Source: an uncultured Paracoccaceae bacterium
GTDB lineage: Bacteria; Pseudomonadota; Alphaproteobacteria; Rhodobacterales; Rhodobacteraceae
Assembly (NCBI GenBank): GCA_943787985.1
Contig: CALSOO010000009.1
Coordinates: 124,001 to 188,000 of the forward strand
Direction: 5' to 3'
DNA: 64,000 nucleotides
Positions 18,348 to 27,106 of the stretch are shown piece by piece. Positions within the stretch are counted from its first letter, which is position 1. Every line of letters begins with the position of its first letter. Below the pieces are notes generated by a model. That model worked only from the letters and a program-made list of their open reading frames with translations. It did no database searches and was not told the DNA's origin. Both the position numbers and the translations under genes were made by a program.

Positions 18348-19448
18348 TTAACTGCGGCGCGCAATCAGCAGATCCATCACGTTTGTGCCAGTGGGGCCTG
18401 AGCGGAACAATGCACCGCGCGCATCCAGCCACGGTGCTGCGTCCGCGAGGGCCAGTGCCTCGGCTCCGCTGGCGTCCCACGTCGCCCCTGTGACCAGCGC
18501 GCCTGCGGCATCTGTCGGGCCATCGGTGCCGTCTGTGCCGGCCACAAGGATTTCGAGTCCCTCAACGCCTGCGATCTTTCGTGCGAGCATCAAGGCCAGC
18601 GCCATGTTGCGCCCGCCTTTGCCGGGGTTGGGCGGCAGAATGACTGTGGGCTCCCCCCCAATAATGTGCAGTCCTTTGTCCGAGGTCAAAAGACTGGCCG
18701 CAATGCGGGGGGCAAGGGTATCGACGTTCTCGTAGAGTGTTTCCGTGTTGCTCAACACGTCATCCCCGGCAGCGTGGGCCACGGCTGCGCGCGCGACTCC
18801 GTTGCTCGCGACGATGTGGGACTGGAACGCAAAGGAAGGCAAGGACGGGGCATCGCCGATGCCCGAGCCGATCACGCCCAGATCATCCCCTTCGACATCC
18901 GAGATGGCAAGGCTGGTGACGCGTCCGCCCCCAAACCCCCCCAGTAATTTGCCGCCTTTGATGCGGGACAGGGATTTGCGCAACGTATTCATGGCGTGAA
19001 TGTCTTGACCGGAGGCCAGCAGGTCTTGGGTGCGCCGGGCAAGATCAGCAAAGGTCAGGCCGTCTGCAAGATCTTCGGCCAAAGCGGACGCGCCGCCAGA
19101 GGTGAGCATCAACAAATGCGCAGTTTCTGGCAGAACTGCGACGACCTCCCGCAATCTTGCGCCCGCCCTTAGGCTGTTGGTGTCCGGCACCGGATGGGCT
19201 GCTTCGATCAGTTCCGCTGTTTTGGGCAGATCTTGCGTGTGATCGTATTTTGTGACGATCAGAGTAGGAAGGGCGCCAAACACGTCGTCCGCAGCGGCAG
19301 CCATGCTTGCGGCGGCTTTGCCCACGCTAATGACCATATCAGGCCGGGGCGTTTCAAGGGTTTTGAGGGCGCTTGTAACAGCGCGACGTCCTTGAACGGC
19401 CCGCACACCAGCCCACCAAAGTGACGTCAGGTCCGAATGCTGTGTCAT
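18348..19448 (-). CDS. Glycerate 2-kinase (DUF4147/MOFRL)
   Basis: A 366-residue protein with the two-domain glycerate-kinase II layout: VISVGKAAASMA near residue 40, the LTSGGASAL motif, NTLRKSLSRIKGGKL, SDVEGDDLGVIGSG, and the C-terminal MOFRL motif region (GGEPTVILPPNPGKGGRNMALAL, ILVAGTDGTDGPTDAAGA). It phosphorylates D-glycerate to 2-phosphoglycerate with ATP. At about 366 residues it is slightly shorter than typical GckA/TtuD (about 420). It is the first gene of the block that also holds the CocE hydrolase and peptide transporter, though a metabolic link is not clear. Confidence 0.9.
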   Translation of the reverse strand: MTQHSDLTSLWWAGVRAVQGRRAVTSALKTLETPRPDMVISVGKAAASMAAAADDVFGALPTLIVTKYDHTQDLPKTAELIEAAHPVPDTNSLRAGARLREVVAVLPETAHLLMLTSGGASALAEDLADGLTFADLARRTQDLLASGQDIHAMNTLRKSLSRIKGGKLLGGFGGGRVTSLAISDVEGDDLGVIGSGIGDAPSLPSFAFQSHIVASNGVARAAVAHAAGDDVLSNTETLYENVDTLAPRIAASLLTSDKGLHIIGGEPTVILPPNPGKGGRNMALALMLARKIAGVEGLEILVAGTDGTDGPTDAAGALVTGATWDASGAEALALADAAPWLDARGALFRSGPTGTNVMDLLIARRS

Positions 19449-19696
19449 CGGTAGGCTCCGGTTTGGTCAAATCAGAAGGGTTTAGTGCAGCACTTATGTC
19501 CTATTAATGACGCTATATCTACGGGTAGCGTCACGAAATAGTTATTTCCCCATAAAAAGAGACTAGCCCTTGATTCGCTTTTGGGTTAATAACGAAGATC
19601 ATGAACGACAAGCAGAGCGGCAAAAAAATCAACGCCTGCTGATGAGAACATAAATGAGACCGCATTGAACGAGTCTCGAGGTAGAGTGGTGGTGTT
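19449..19696. promoter_or_regulatory. Divergent intergenic region upstream of the adhesin gene, with TGACGCTA inverted repeat
   Basis: This 248-base AT-rich gap separates divergent genes and must hold the adhesin promoter. It contains a perfect 8 bp inverted repeat, TGACGCTA at 19508-19515 and TAGCGTCA at 19526-19533, with a 10-base spacer. The same arms recur at 46366 and 46407. The adhesin has only a weak G-rich ribosome site (GGTGGTG). No clear sigma-70 promoter was recognised. Confidence 0.4.
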
Positions 19697-22600
19697 ATGA
19701 AGGCGATTGATTTCGTCGTCCGCGATGGTGCGGGCGCTTTGAATCGTGGGGTCGTGCCGGGTGAGGCACAGACAACTACAATTCAGGTAACAAGTGGACA
19801 GGAAATTTCGCTGAACCTGCGTCAAGTGGACATGCAGGGGCATTCCCGGAGTGGCGACGATCTGAGTATCGTTCTCTCCGATGGCCGCGTTATTATAGTC
19901 GAGAACTATTTTAACGACGCCGGCGCTTCCAACCGCTTGTTTGTCAGTGCTGATGGGTATCTGAACGAGGTTGCATTCGTTGAAACCACCGATGGTGGGC
20001 TTTACGCGCAGTTCGGCCCGACAGAACAATGGGGCAAATGGAGCCCGTCTGACGACCTGATCTATTTGGGTCGTACGGAAGTGGCCGTTGGTCCGGTTGC
20101 TGATGATGAAGTGTCCATGCTTGCGCCGTTCGCTTTGCTTGGCGGTGGTGGCCTTGGGGCCGCTGGTGTCGCGGCAGGTGTTGCTGGTGTCGCTGTCGCA
20201 GGTGGCGGAGTGCCAGTGCGCGCAACCCCAGCCGTCGATGAGCCCGACAGCAGCGCGACCATCGGCGGAACAGAGATGCCTCACGAGGCGAATGTGTCTG
20301 GAACGGGCGAGCCCGGCGACACAGTGACTGTTGTTGTTGGCGATCAAACGCAAACAACAACCATCGGAGACGATGGCACGTGGTCCGTCATCTTTACGGG
20401 TGATAATCTGCCAAGCGACGGCACGTCTCAGGCGCAAGTCACTGTTGAAGGGGGCGGCGAGACATTTGATCTGAGTGGCCCAACCTTCCTGATCGACACA
20501 ACGCCTCCGGAAATCTTCATCACGCGCGGCGCAGAATCCAACGGCGATCTGTTCAATGAATTCGACAATGACAGCGGCGTGTCCGTTGGCGGCACAGGCG
20601 AAGTCGGCGCAACCCTCACTGTAACAGTGGCGGGCAACGCGCAGACAACAACTGTGGGCGAAGATGGCAACTGGTCCGTAACATGGCCCGTCGGCACATT
20701 CGCACCCGGCGAATACACCGAAACGATGACAATTGTTGCGACAGATGCTCTTGGCAACTCCGCGACATACACAGACGCTTTGGTCATCGACACAATCGCT
20801 GAAATCGAGATCAACACATCCATCGTGGGTGGTGACGGTACCGTGAACGCGGCCGAAGCCGCAGGGGGCATTACGCTCACAGGGACTGCACAGTCAGGGT
20901 CTTCTGTTGACGTTACATTCGGCGGACAAACATTGGCCGCGACGATTGATGCAAACGGCAACTGGAGTGTGGATTTCCCGGCCTCTTCCGTTCTGCCTGG
21001 CGAATACGACGCGACAGTGACTGCCGTTGCGACGGATGCGAATGGCAACTCGTCCACCGCGACGGGCTCTTTTGCCGTCGACACGGTCACAGATGTGAGC
21101 ATCAACACCTCCGCCGCCGGTGGCGACGGAACAATCAACGCAGCCGAAGCGGCCGCAGGGATCACTTTGACCGGGACGGCCCAAGCAGGGTCCAGCGTTC
21201 AGGTGACCTTTGGCAACACAACATTGCCGGCGACGGTTGATGCGAATGGCAACTGGAGTGTGGCATTCCCATCCTCCGCAGTGCTGCCCGGCGAATACGA
21301 TGCGACCGTCACAGCAGTTGCGACAGACGCGGCTGGCAACACGGCCACGTCAACGGGCACTGTTGCCGTTGATACAATCAGCGACGTATCGGTCAACACA
21401 TCCACAGTTGGCGGTGACGGCACAGTAAACGGTGTCGAGGCTGCAGCTGGCATCACTTTGACAGGATCCACTCAAGCCGGATCCAGCGTTCAAGTGACCT
21501 TTGGCAGCACAACATTGCCAGCGGTTGTTGATGCGAACGGCAACTGGAGCGTGGATTTCCCACCCTCAGCGGTTGTTGCAGGCGAATATGATGCGACGGT
21601 GACTGCTGTTGCAACGGATGCCAGCGGCAACTCGTCCACAGCAACGGGCACAGTTGCGGTCGACACGTATGTCAACTCCCTGAACTACACATCTACAGCA
21701 GGCGGCACCGATGGCGTCATCAACGCTGCAGAAGCGCAGGCAGGGTTGGTTGTTACAGGTCAAGCCGAAGCAGGGTCCACGGTCACTGTGACCCTTGGTG
21801 GTGCGACAAGCACTGCAGTGGTCGCGGGCAACGGCAGTTGGACAGCAACGTTCAGCAGTGGTCAAATTCCGGCAGGCACTTACACGTCAACAATGACGGC
21901 AACTGCGACAGATGCGGCTGGCAACACGGCTGACATCACGCAAACCGTTCAAGTGGACACCGAAGCCGGATTGCTGACCATCAGCCCGAATCCGGTTGAA
22001 GCCGACGACGTGATCAACGCGGCCGAAGCGAGCGACGGTGTCGTTCTGTCTGGTACGGCAGACCCACACGCGGTCGTGACCGTGACAATGGGCGGCGTAA
22101 GCCACACTGTTGTGACAGGCGCGAACGGGGTGTGGAACGCAACCTACGCTGCAGGTGAAATCGCTCCTGGCACATATACAGCCAGCATCGAAGCCACCAC
22201 AACAGACGCGGCTGGCAACACCCGCACCGCAAGCGACAGCGTTCAGGTTGACACGCAAGTGGACAACATGTCCGTGAGCGCAAACCCAGTTGGCGGCGAC
22301 GGCGTGATCAACGCGACAGAGCGCGGTCAAGGCGTCACCATCACAGGAACAACCGAAGTCGGTTCGACTGTTATCGTGTCCTTGGGCGGCGTTTCGGCGC
22401 AAGCCACTGTCGATGCGGCCGGGAACTGGACGGTACCTTTCAACACCAACCAAATCCTCACAGGCGAGCAAAACGTCGCGCTGCAAATCACAGCAACAGA
22501 TGTTGCAGGCAACGTGAAAACGATCTCCGATACGGTGGAAATCGACACGCTGGTGAACACTTTGAACTTCTCTGCCGGCAATGTGGCAGGGGACGACGTG

Positions 22601-23413
22601 GTCAACGGGGCCGAAGCGCGCGAAGGCATCAGCCTTTCTGGCAATGTTGAGCCCGGATCGACCGTTTTGGTGGACTTCCACGGGACAACACTGACGGCGA
22701 CGGTCACTGCATCGGGCAACTGGAGCCTTGATGTTCCGGCATCCGCAATTCCTGCGGGCAGCTATGATGCAGATATCACCGTGATGGCGACAGACGCTCA
22801 CAACAACATGGCGACGATCTCGGATACGCTGCGCATCGACACAGATGCACCAGAGGGTCCGGTCATGGCCTCGCTCACAACCATCGGTGACGGTGTTCGC
22901 GGAATTTCGATCGAACAGACAGACGCAGATGTGTCCGTCTCGCAGGTCAACGGCAACACCATTTCGGAGATCTCGGCGCAGTCCGCCGATAACTCCTTTG
23001 GCGAAACCGAGTTCCGCTTTGGCAGCGACGTGCCTGACGGGTCAAACCTTGTGGTGACGGCAACGGACGACGCAGGCAACACGTCTGGCACATTTGTTGT
23101 GTTGGACGATGGTGTCTCGGGTTCGACAACTGCGCTGGACGCACCGGGTCTGGGCAACTTCCAGATCGAAACCATCGACATGAACTTCTCAGAAGAAGCT
23201 CATCTGACGATCAACGAGGCGCAATTGGTCAATCTGTCCGAAGGCACCGATACGTTGCTCGTCAAGGGTGGCCGCGACGATCAGGTGACACTGTCGGGGG
23301 GTGCCGTTTCAGGAACCACAACCATCGATGGTGCGGATTACAACATCTACACCGTAGGTGCTGGCACAGTGATGATCGACGACGATATCACAGTAAATAC
23401 TGTGATCGGCTAA
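19697..23413 (+). CDS. BapA-like giant adhesin with nine Ig-like repeats, type I secretion substrate
   Basis: A 1238-residue acidic protein without a Sec signal. Residues 1-135 match the BapA prefix-like domain seen at the start of biofilm adhesins (MKAIDFVVRDGAGALNRG, SGDDLSIVLSDGRVIIVENYF). Residues about 140-175 are a Gly/Ala hydrophobic linker (LGGGGLGAAGVAAGVAG). Residues about 188-1050 are nine bacterial Ig-like repeats of about 97 residues, each ending in GNWSV....ATVTAVATDA.GN......VDT. The C-terminal 190 residues contain LTINEAQLVNLSEGTDTLLVKGG and a terminal VMIDDDITVNTVIG, resembling the C-terminal secretion region of Bap-type T1SS substrates. Three T1SS genes follow on the same strand. 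No RTX nonapeptide repeats are present. Likely a surface or biofilm adhesin. Confidence 0.85.
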   Translation: MKAIDFVVRDGAGALNRGVVPGEAQTTTIQVTSGQEISLNLRQVDMQGHSRSGDDLSIVLSDGRVIIVENYFNDAGASNRLFVSADGYLNEVAFVETTDGGLYAQFGPTEQWGKWSPSDDLIYLGRTEVAVGPVADDEVSMLAPFALLGGGGLGAAGVAAGVAGVAVAGGGVPVRATPAVDEPDSSATIGGTEMPHEANVSGTGEPGDTVTVVVGDQTQTTTIGDDGTWSVIFTGDNLPSDGTSQAQVTVEGGGETFDLSGPTFLIDTTPPEIFITRGAESNGDLFNEFDNDSGVSVGGTGEVGATLTVTVAGNAQTTTVGEDGNWSVTWPVGTFAPGEYTETMTIVATDALGNSATYTDALVIDTIAEIEINTSIVGGDGTVNAAEAAGGITLTGTAQSGSSVDVTFGGQTLAATIDANGNWSVDFPASSVLPGEYDATVTAVATDANGNSSTATGSFAVDTVTDVSINTSAAGGDGTINAAEAAAGITLTGTAQAGSSVQVTFGNTTLPATVDANGNWSVAFPSSAVLPGEYDATVTAVATDAAGNTATSTGTVAVDTISDVSVNTSTVGGDGTVNGVEAAAGITLTGSTQAGSSVQVTFGSTTLPAVVDANGNWSVDFPPSAVVAGEYDATVTAVATDASGNSSTATGTVAVDTYVNSLNYTSTAGGTDGVINAAEAQAGLVVTGQAEAGSTVTVTLGGATSTAVVAGNGSWTATFSSGQIPAGTYTSTMTATATDAAGNTADITQTVQVDTEAGLLTISPNPVEADDVINAAEASDGVVLSGTADPHAVVTVTMGGVSHTVVTGANGVWNATYAAGEIAPGTYTASIEATTTDAAGNTRTASDSVQVDTQVDNMSVSANPVGGDGVINATERGQGVTITGTTEVGSTVIVSLGGVSAQATVDAAGNWTVPFNTNQILTGEQNVALQITATDVAGNVKTISDTVEIDTLVNTLNFSAGNVAGDDVVNGAEAREGISLSGNVEPGSTVLVDFHGTTLTATVTASGNWSLDVPASAIPAGSYDADITVMATDAHNNMATISDTLRIDTDAPEGPVMASLTTIGDGVRGISIEQTDADVSVSQVNGNTISEISAQSADNSFGETEFRFGSDVPDGSNLVVTATDDAGNTSGTFVVLDDGVSGSTTALDAPGLGNFQIETIDMNFSEEAHLTINEAQLVNLSEGTDTLLVKGGRDDQVTLSGGAVSGTTTIDGADYNIYTVGAGTVMIDDDITVNTVIG
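20260..22850 (+). repeat. Tandem Ig-like coding repeats, about 291 bp period
   Basis: Equivalent positions in consecutive units fall at 20810, 21101, 21392, 21680, 21974, 22268 and 22562, i.e. spacings of 291, 291, 288, 294, 294 and 294 bases. Two more diverged units lie before 20810. The three units starting at 20810, 21101 and 21392 are also very alike at the nucleotide level, which points to recent duplication or gene conversion and makes copy number prone to change and to assembly collapse. Confidence 0.85.
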
Positions 23414-23435
23414 CCAGCCGGTCCAATATAACTGA

Positions 23436-23476
23436 GGCGCGGACGGGGTCTGTCAAAAGAGACCCCGAACCGCGCC
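23436..23476 (+). terminator. Long GC-rich hairpin between adhesin and T1SS genes
   Basis: GGCGCGG-ac-GGGGTCT pairs with AGACCCC-gaa-CCGCGCC around an 8-base loop, giving 14 base pairs with a small internal bulge. No T run follows (the next bases are caaactact), so it may be a partial terminator, an RNA-processing or mRNA-stabilising hairpin that lets adhesin mRNA exceed that of the transporter genes. It is 22 bases after the adhesin stop. Confidence 0.6.
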
Positions 23477-23519
23477 CAAACTACTAAAAAAATAGTACCG
23501 GCACGTTTAAGGGCAGGAC

Positions 23520-24866
23520 ATGGGGCATAGTGTAAAAGGTACAGGCGTAGCCTGTGCAGTAGTATTCGGGCTTTCGGGCTGTATGAGTGATGTAGGCGAA
23601 AGCGATTTCGTCACGAGGATGCGCGCGCCAGATGCGACGTTGTCCGAGGCAGAAACAACACCCAAAACAACAGCTTACGCAAGTACATCGACGGCGTACG
23701 ACGATGAATTGAATGCGCAAAGTGATATTATTCAGGGTTTGGTGGCGCGCAATTCGATTGTGCCGCCCGACAGCGCATTTGAACGCGTGACAACCTCTGT
23801 GATGGCGGCCAACAACCGCGCGGCTGAGTCCAAACTCAAAGCCGCCCGTTTGCGCGCCGAAGCGGCCAGCAAAAACTGGCTTCCGACCATCGGACCTCAG
23901 ATCAGTCTGAGCTCGTTGTCTTCAGTTGTGGCAAATATCGTCGTCGATCAGGTGATCTTCGACAATGGCCGTCGCAAAGGCGAACGCGCGTTTGCAAAAG
24001 CGGATGTTGAAGTCGCGGCTGTGACCCTCGCCGAGGATACCAACGACCGCGCAGCCACTGCGCTGACGTTGTACCTTGCTGCCGCCGAAGGTCGTGAAAA
24101 GGCGTCGCTGTCTGAAACCACATTGGAAGACATGACCCACTTTGAGTACATCATGTCAGAACGTGTGCGCGGTGGTGTGTCTGACCGTTCGGACCTCAAC
24201 ATCATTCGCCAGAAGCTTGCCGAAATTCGTGCAGACCTTGAAGCCAACCGTGAAACGGCGCGGACCAACCTGTCCGAACTGAACGCAATGGCGATTGATC
24301 CGCTCACCGACGTGCGTGGCATCACAAAGTTGCCGGTATCGGCGACGGATGCCCAGCCACTGGAAGTTGTGCGCGCTGAAGCAGAAAAGACCCGTGCAAT
24401 CGCAGCGGCAGCCGTTGATCGTGCCAGCCAGTTGCCGGGTGTGTCCTTGACGGGCACTTTGGGCAGCAACGGTGGTATTGGCGCCAATGCAGGTGGCACC
24501 CAGCTCGGGCTTGGCACGCGTGCGCGCCTTGAATCCATCAAAGTGGCCACAGAAACAGCTGGCCGCAACGTGTTCGAAGCCAACGAGAATTCGCAGCGCG
24601 CCTTGCGTAGTCTTGAAAGCCGGATCTCAGCCAAAACACGTCAGTCCCATGAAGCGGCAGGGTTGACCCAACAAGCCAAGCAAAACCTAGATTTGTTTCA
24701 AGAGCAGTACAAAGCGGGACAGCGCCAAGTGATGGATGTTGTCGGTGTTTACGAGACCTTTGCCCGTGCGCAAACCACTGAAGTCACAACAAAATACGAG
24801 GCTGCACGTTTGCGCGTCGAAATGGCTCGTATTCTGGGCGTGTTGGCGGACGGGGGGCAAATTTAA
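23520..24866 (+). CDS. TolC-family outer-membrane factor of the adhesin T1SS
   Basis: A 448-residue protein starting at the ATG at 23520, 11 bases after AGGGCAGG. The N-terminus ends in the lipobox LSGC (Cys21), so it is a lipoprotein like many outer-membrane efflux factors. The rest shows two repeats of long heptad helices (RAAESKLKAARLRAEAASKNWLPTIGPQI; ALRSLESRISAKTRQSHEAAGLTQQAKQNLDLFQEQYKAGQRQVMDVV) with intervening beta segments, the OEP pattern. It should form the outer-membrane channel for export of the preceding adhesin. Its stop codon overlaps the ATPase start by one base. Confidence 0.9.
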   Translation: MGHSVKGTGVACAVVFGLSGCMSDVGESDFVTRMRAPDATLSEAETTPKTTAYASTSTAYDDELNAQSDIIQGLVARNSIVPPDSAFERVTTSVMAANNRAAESKLKAARLRAEAASKNWLPTIGPQISLSSLSSVVANIVVDQVIFDNGRRKGERAFAKADVEVAAVTLAEDTNDRAATALTLYLAAAEGREKASLSETTLEDMTHFEYIMSERVRGGVSDRSDLNIIRQKLAEIRADLEANRETARTNLSELNAMAIDPLTDVRGITKLPVSATDAQPLEVVRAEAEKTRAIAAAAVDRASQLPGVSLTGTLGSNGGIGANAGGTQLGLGTRARLESIKVATETAGRNVFEANENSQRALRSLESRISAKTRQSHEAAGLTQQAKQNLDLFQEQYKAGQRQVMDVVGVYETFARAQTTEVTTKYEAARLRVEMARILGVLADGGQI

Positions 24867-27106
24867 TGGGCACTCAGCCGTTCACGCTTACTATCACCAA
24901 TGGAAACCAAGGCCGCATTCAAGCGTCCAACAAAGTGAAAGCGCCCGAAGCCACAAACAAGAACCTGTTCACGGACCGCATCCAGGCCCGCGCCGAATTG
25001 GCCACCGTTTATGCGGGTCTGTTGGGCGTTGAAGCTTTGCAATCCGACGCATTTGACGCGATTTGCAAGGCCATCTCTGACGGGGCCAGTGACGCTGTCG
25101 AGGCGCACGCAATCGCACATGGGCTGTCTCACATCGGGTGTTTGACCGAAGTGAGCACGGTGCAGCACTTCACCGCGGATCAGTGGCCGGCTTTGGCCTA
25201 TATGACCAGCGGACAAGTCATTCTGGTGCTTGGCCAGTCGCGCGGCGATTTGATCATTTACGACAAAACATGCACAGACAATCGCGCCCATGTCCCGATG
25301 GCGCAGTTTGAGCCATTCTTTGCAGGACTTGTGGTGCGTGCCGAAGCGCCGCTGGCCACAGTTGCGAAAACCCACAAAACCGCCAGTGTCAAAGCACATT
25401 GGTTCTGGGGTCAATTCCACCGTTTTAAACGCCAACTGGCCGAGGTCGCCCTGGGGTCTTTTGTCGCCAACTTGCTCGCGGTGGCGGTCGCACTGTTTTC
25501 CTTGCAGGTCTATGACCGCGTGATCCCGCATCAATCCGAAGCCACGCTTTGGGTGTTGGCGGTTGGCGCATGTTTGGCTTTGCTGATGGAAGCTTTCCTT
25601 AAAATTGCCCGCGCCCGTTTGATGGACGGTGCCGGACGCCAGATCGAACTTTCGGTTTTGTCCCTGCTGATGGAACGCGTGATCGGCATGCGCTCTGACA
25701 TCAAAGGGCACTCGCCGTCTATGACGTTCTCTGCGATGCGCGAATTCGGTTCGGTGCGCGAGTTCTTTACCGCGTCCACGATCGGGACAATCGCGGATAT
25801 CCCGTTTATCTTTGTGTTCTTGCTGCTTGTGGCCTCTATCGCTGGCAACGTGGTTTGGGTTCTGGTTCTGGGCGGCATCCTGATGGTTGTGCCCGGTTTC
25901 TTCATGCAAAAGAAAATGATGCAACTGACCGCGGAGACCCAAGGGGCCTCTGCCAAGTCATCGCGGTTGTTGCATGAAGCCATTTTTGAACGTGACACGG
26001 TTAAAACGCAGCGCGCCGAAGACCGTGTTATGCGTCTGTGGACCGAGCTGACAACATTGTCTGCCATGAAGTCATCGGACCAGCGCAAGCTGGCCTCTGT
26101 TCTGACGTTCTGGAGCCAAGGCGTGCAGCAAGCAACCTATGTCGCGGCTGTGATCGTGGGCACATATCTGGTGTTTGCAGGGCAGTTCACAGTTGGCTCC
26201 ATCATCGCGGTCGGTATTCTGACAAGCCGCACATTGGCGCCGCTGACGCAGCTTGCTGGTACAATGGCGCGTTGGGGCAATGTCAAAACCGCTCTTGACG
26301 GGTTGGATTCAGTGGCCAATTCCGATCAGGATGCCAATGATGACCGCACGTATTTGCGCCGCGACAGCCTGAAAGGGCATTTTGAGCTGCGTGAAATGAC
26401 GTTCTCATATGACGATGAAGGTGCGCCGACGCTGGACATACCAGGCGTTGCGATCCTTCCGGGACAAAGCGTTGCGATCCTTGGCGCGAACGGGTCTGGC
26501 AAGTCGTCTTTCCTCAAAGTGCTCAGCGGATTGTATGCACCGACCACGGGTCGCGTGCTGATTGATGGCACCGAAATGAGCCAGATCGAACCCCGCGATT
26601 TGCGTCGCTTGGTTGGGTATTTGGGGCAGGATGTGCGCCTGTTCTCGGGCACTTTGCGCGACAACCTGAACCTGACCATGCTTGAGCGGGACGACACGCG
26701 CCTCATGGAAGCGCTTGATTTTGCAGGACTTGGGACCTTTGTCAAAGGGCACCACAAAGGCCTTGATCTGGACATTCTCGATGGGGGCCAAGGGCTGTCT
26801 ATCGGGCAACGCCAATCTATCGGCTGGGCGCGTCTTTGGTTGCAGGATCCGAAAGTATGCCTGTTGGATGAACCGACAGCTGCCCTGGACCAGACCCTTG
26901 AAGCGAATTTGGTGAAACGGCTTGAGACGTGGATGAAAGGGCGCACGGCCATCATTGCCACGCACCGCGCCCCTATCCTTGCTTTGACCACACGAACTTT
27001 GTTGTTGCAAAATGGACGGATGGCGGTCGATGGACCGCGTGATCAGGTCCTCGCGCATCTTAACCAATCCGGCGTTGTTGTGCCGATGAAAGGTGCTATC
27101 GGATGA
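24866..27106 (+). CDS. Type I secretion ABC transporter (LapB/RtxB-like) with degenerate C39-like domain
   Basis: 746 residues. Residues about 35-165 form a C39-peptidase-like domain lacking the catalytic Cys-His pair, as in transporters for substrates without a GG leader. A six-helix permease follows (about 190-470), then an ATPase domain with Walker A GANGSGKSS, Walker B VCLLDEPTAALD and H-loop ATHRAP. The signature reads LSIGQRQ rather than LSGGQRQ, an unusual change at a normally invariant glycine. The gene overlaps its neighbours on both sides (TAATG and ATGA), so tolC-ATPase-hlyD is one translationally coupled unit. It exports the adhesin encoded upstream, by inference from position. 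Confidence 0.92.
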   Translation: MGTQPFTLTITNGNQGRIQASNKVKAPEATNKNLFTDRIQARAELATVYAGLLGVEALQSDAFDAICKAISDGASDAVEAHAIAHGLSHIGCLTEVSTVQHFTADQWPALAYMTSGQVILVLGQSRGDLIIYDKTCTDNRAHVPMAQFEPFFAGLVVRAEAPLATVAKTHKTASVKAHWFWGQFHRFKRQLAEVALGSFVANLLAVAVALFSLQVYDRVIPHQSEATLWVLAVGACLALLMEAFLKIARARLMDGAGRQIELSVLSLLMERVIGMRSDIKGHSPSMTFSAMREFGSVREFFTASTIGTIADIPFIFVFLLLVASIAGNVVWVLVLGGILMVVPGFFMQKKMMQLTAETQGASAKSSRLLHEAIFERDTVKTQRAEDRVMRLWTELTTLSAMKSSDQRKLASVLTFWSQGVQQATYVAAVIVGTYLVFAGQFTVGSIIAVGILTSRTLAPLTQLAGTMARWGNVKTALDGLDSVANSDQDANDDRTYLRRDSLKGHFELREMTFSYDDEGAPTLDIPGVAILPGQSVAILGANGSGKSSFLKVLSGLYAPTTGRVLIDGTEMSQIEPRDLRRLVGYLGQDVRLFSGTLRDNLNLTMLERDDTRLMEALDFAGLGTFVKGHHKGLDLDILDGGQGLSIGQRQSIGWARLWLQDPKVCLLDEPTAALDQTLEANLVKRLETWMKGRTAIIATHRAPILALTTRTLLLQNGRMAVDGPRDQVLAHLNQSGVVVPMKGAIG

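Noticed and set aside
24863-25942. Minus-strand ORF of 359 residues opposite the T1SS ATPase
   Set aside because: His/Gln/Arg-rich antisense shadow of a well-supported ATPase gene with no recognisable motif.
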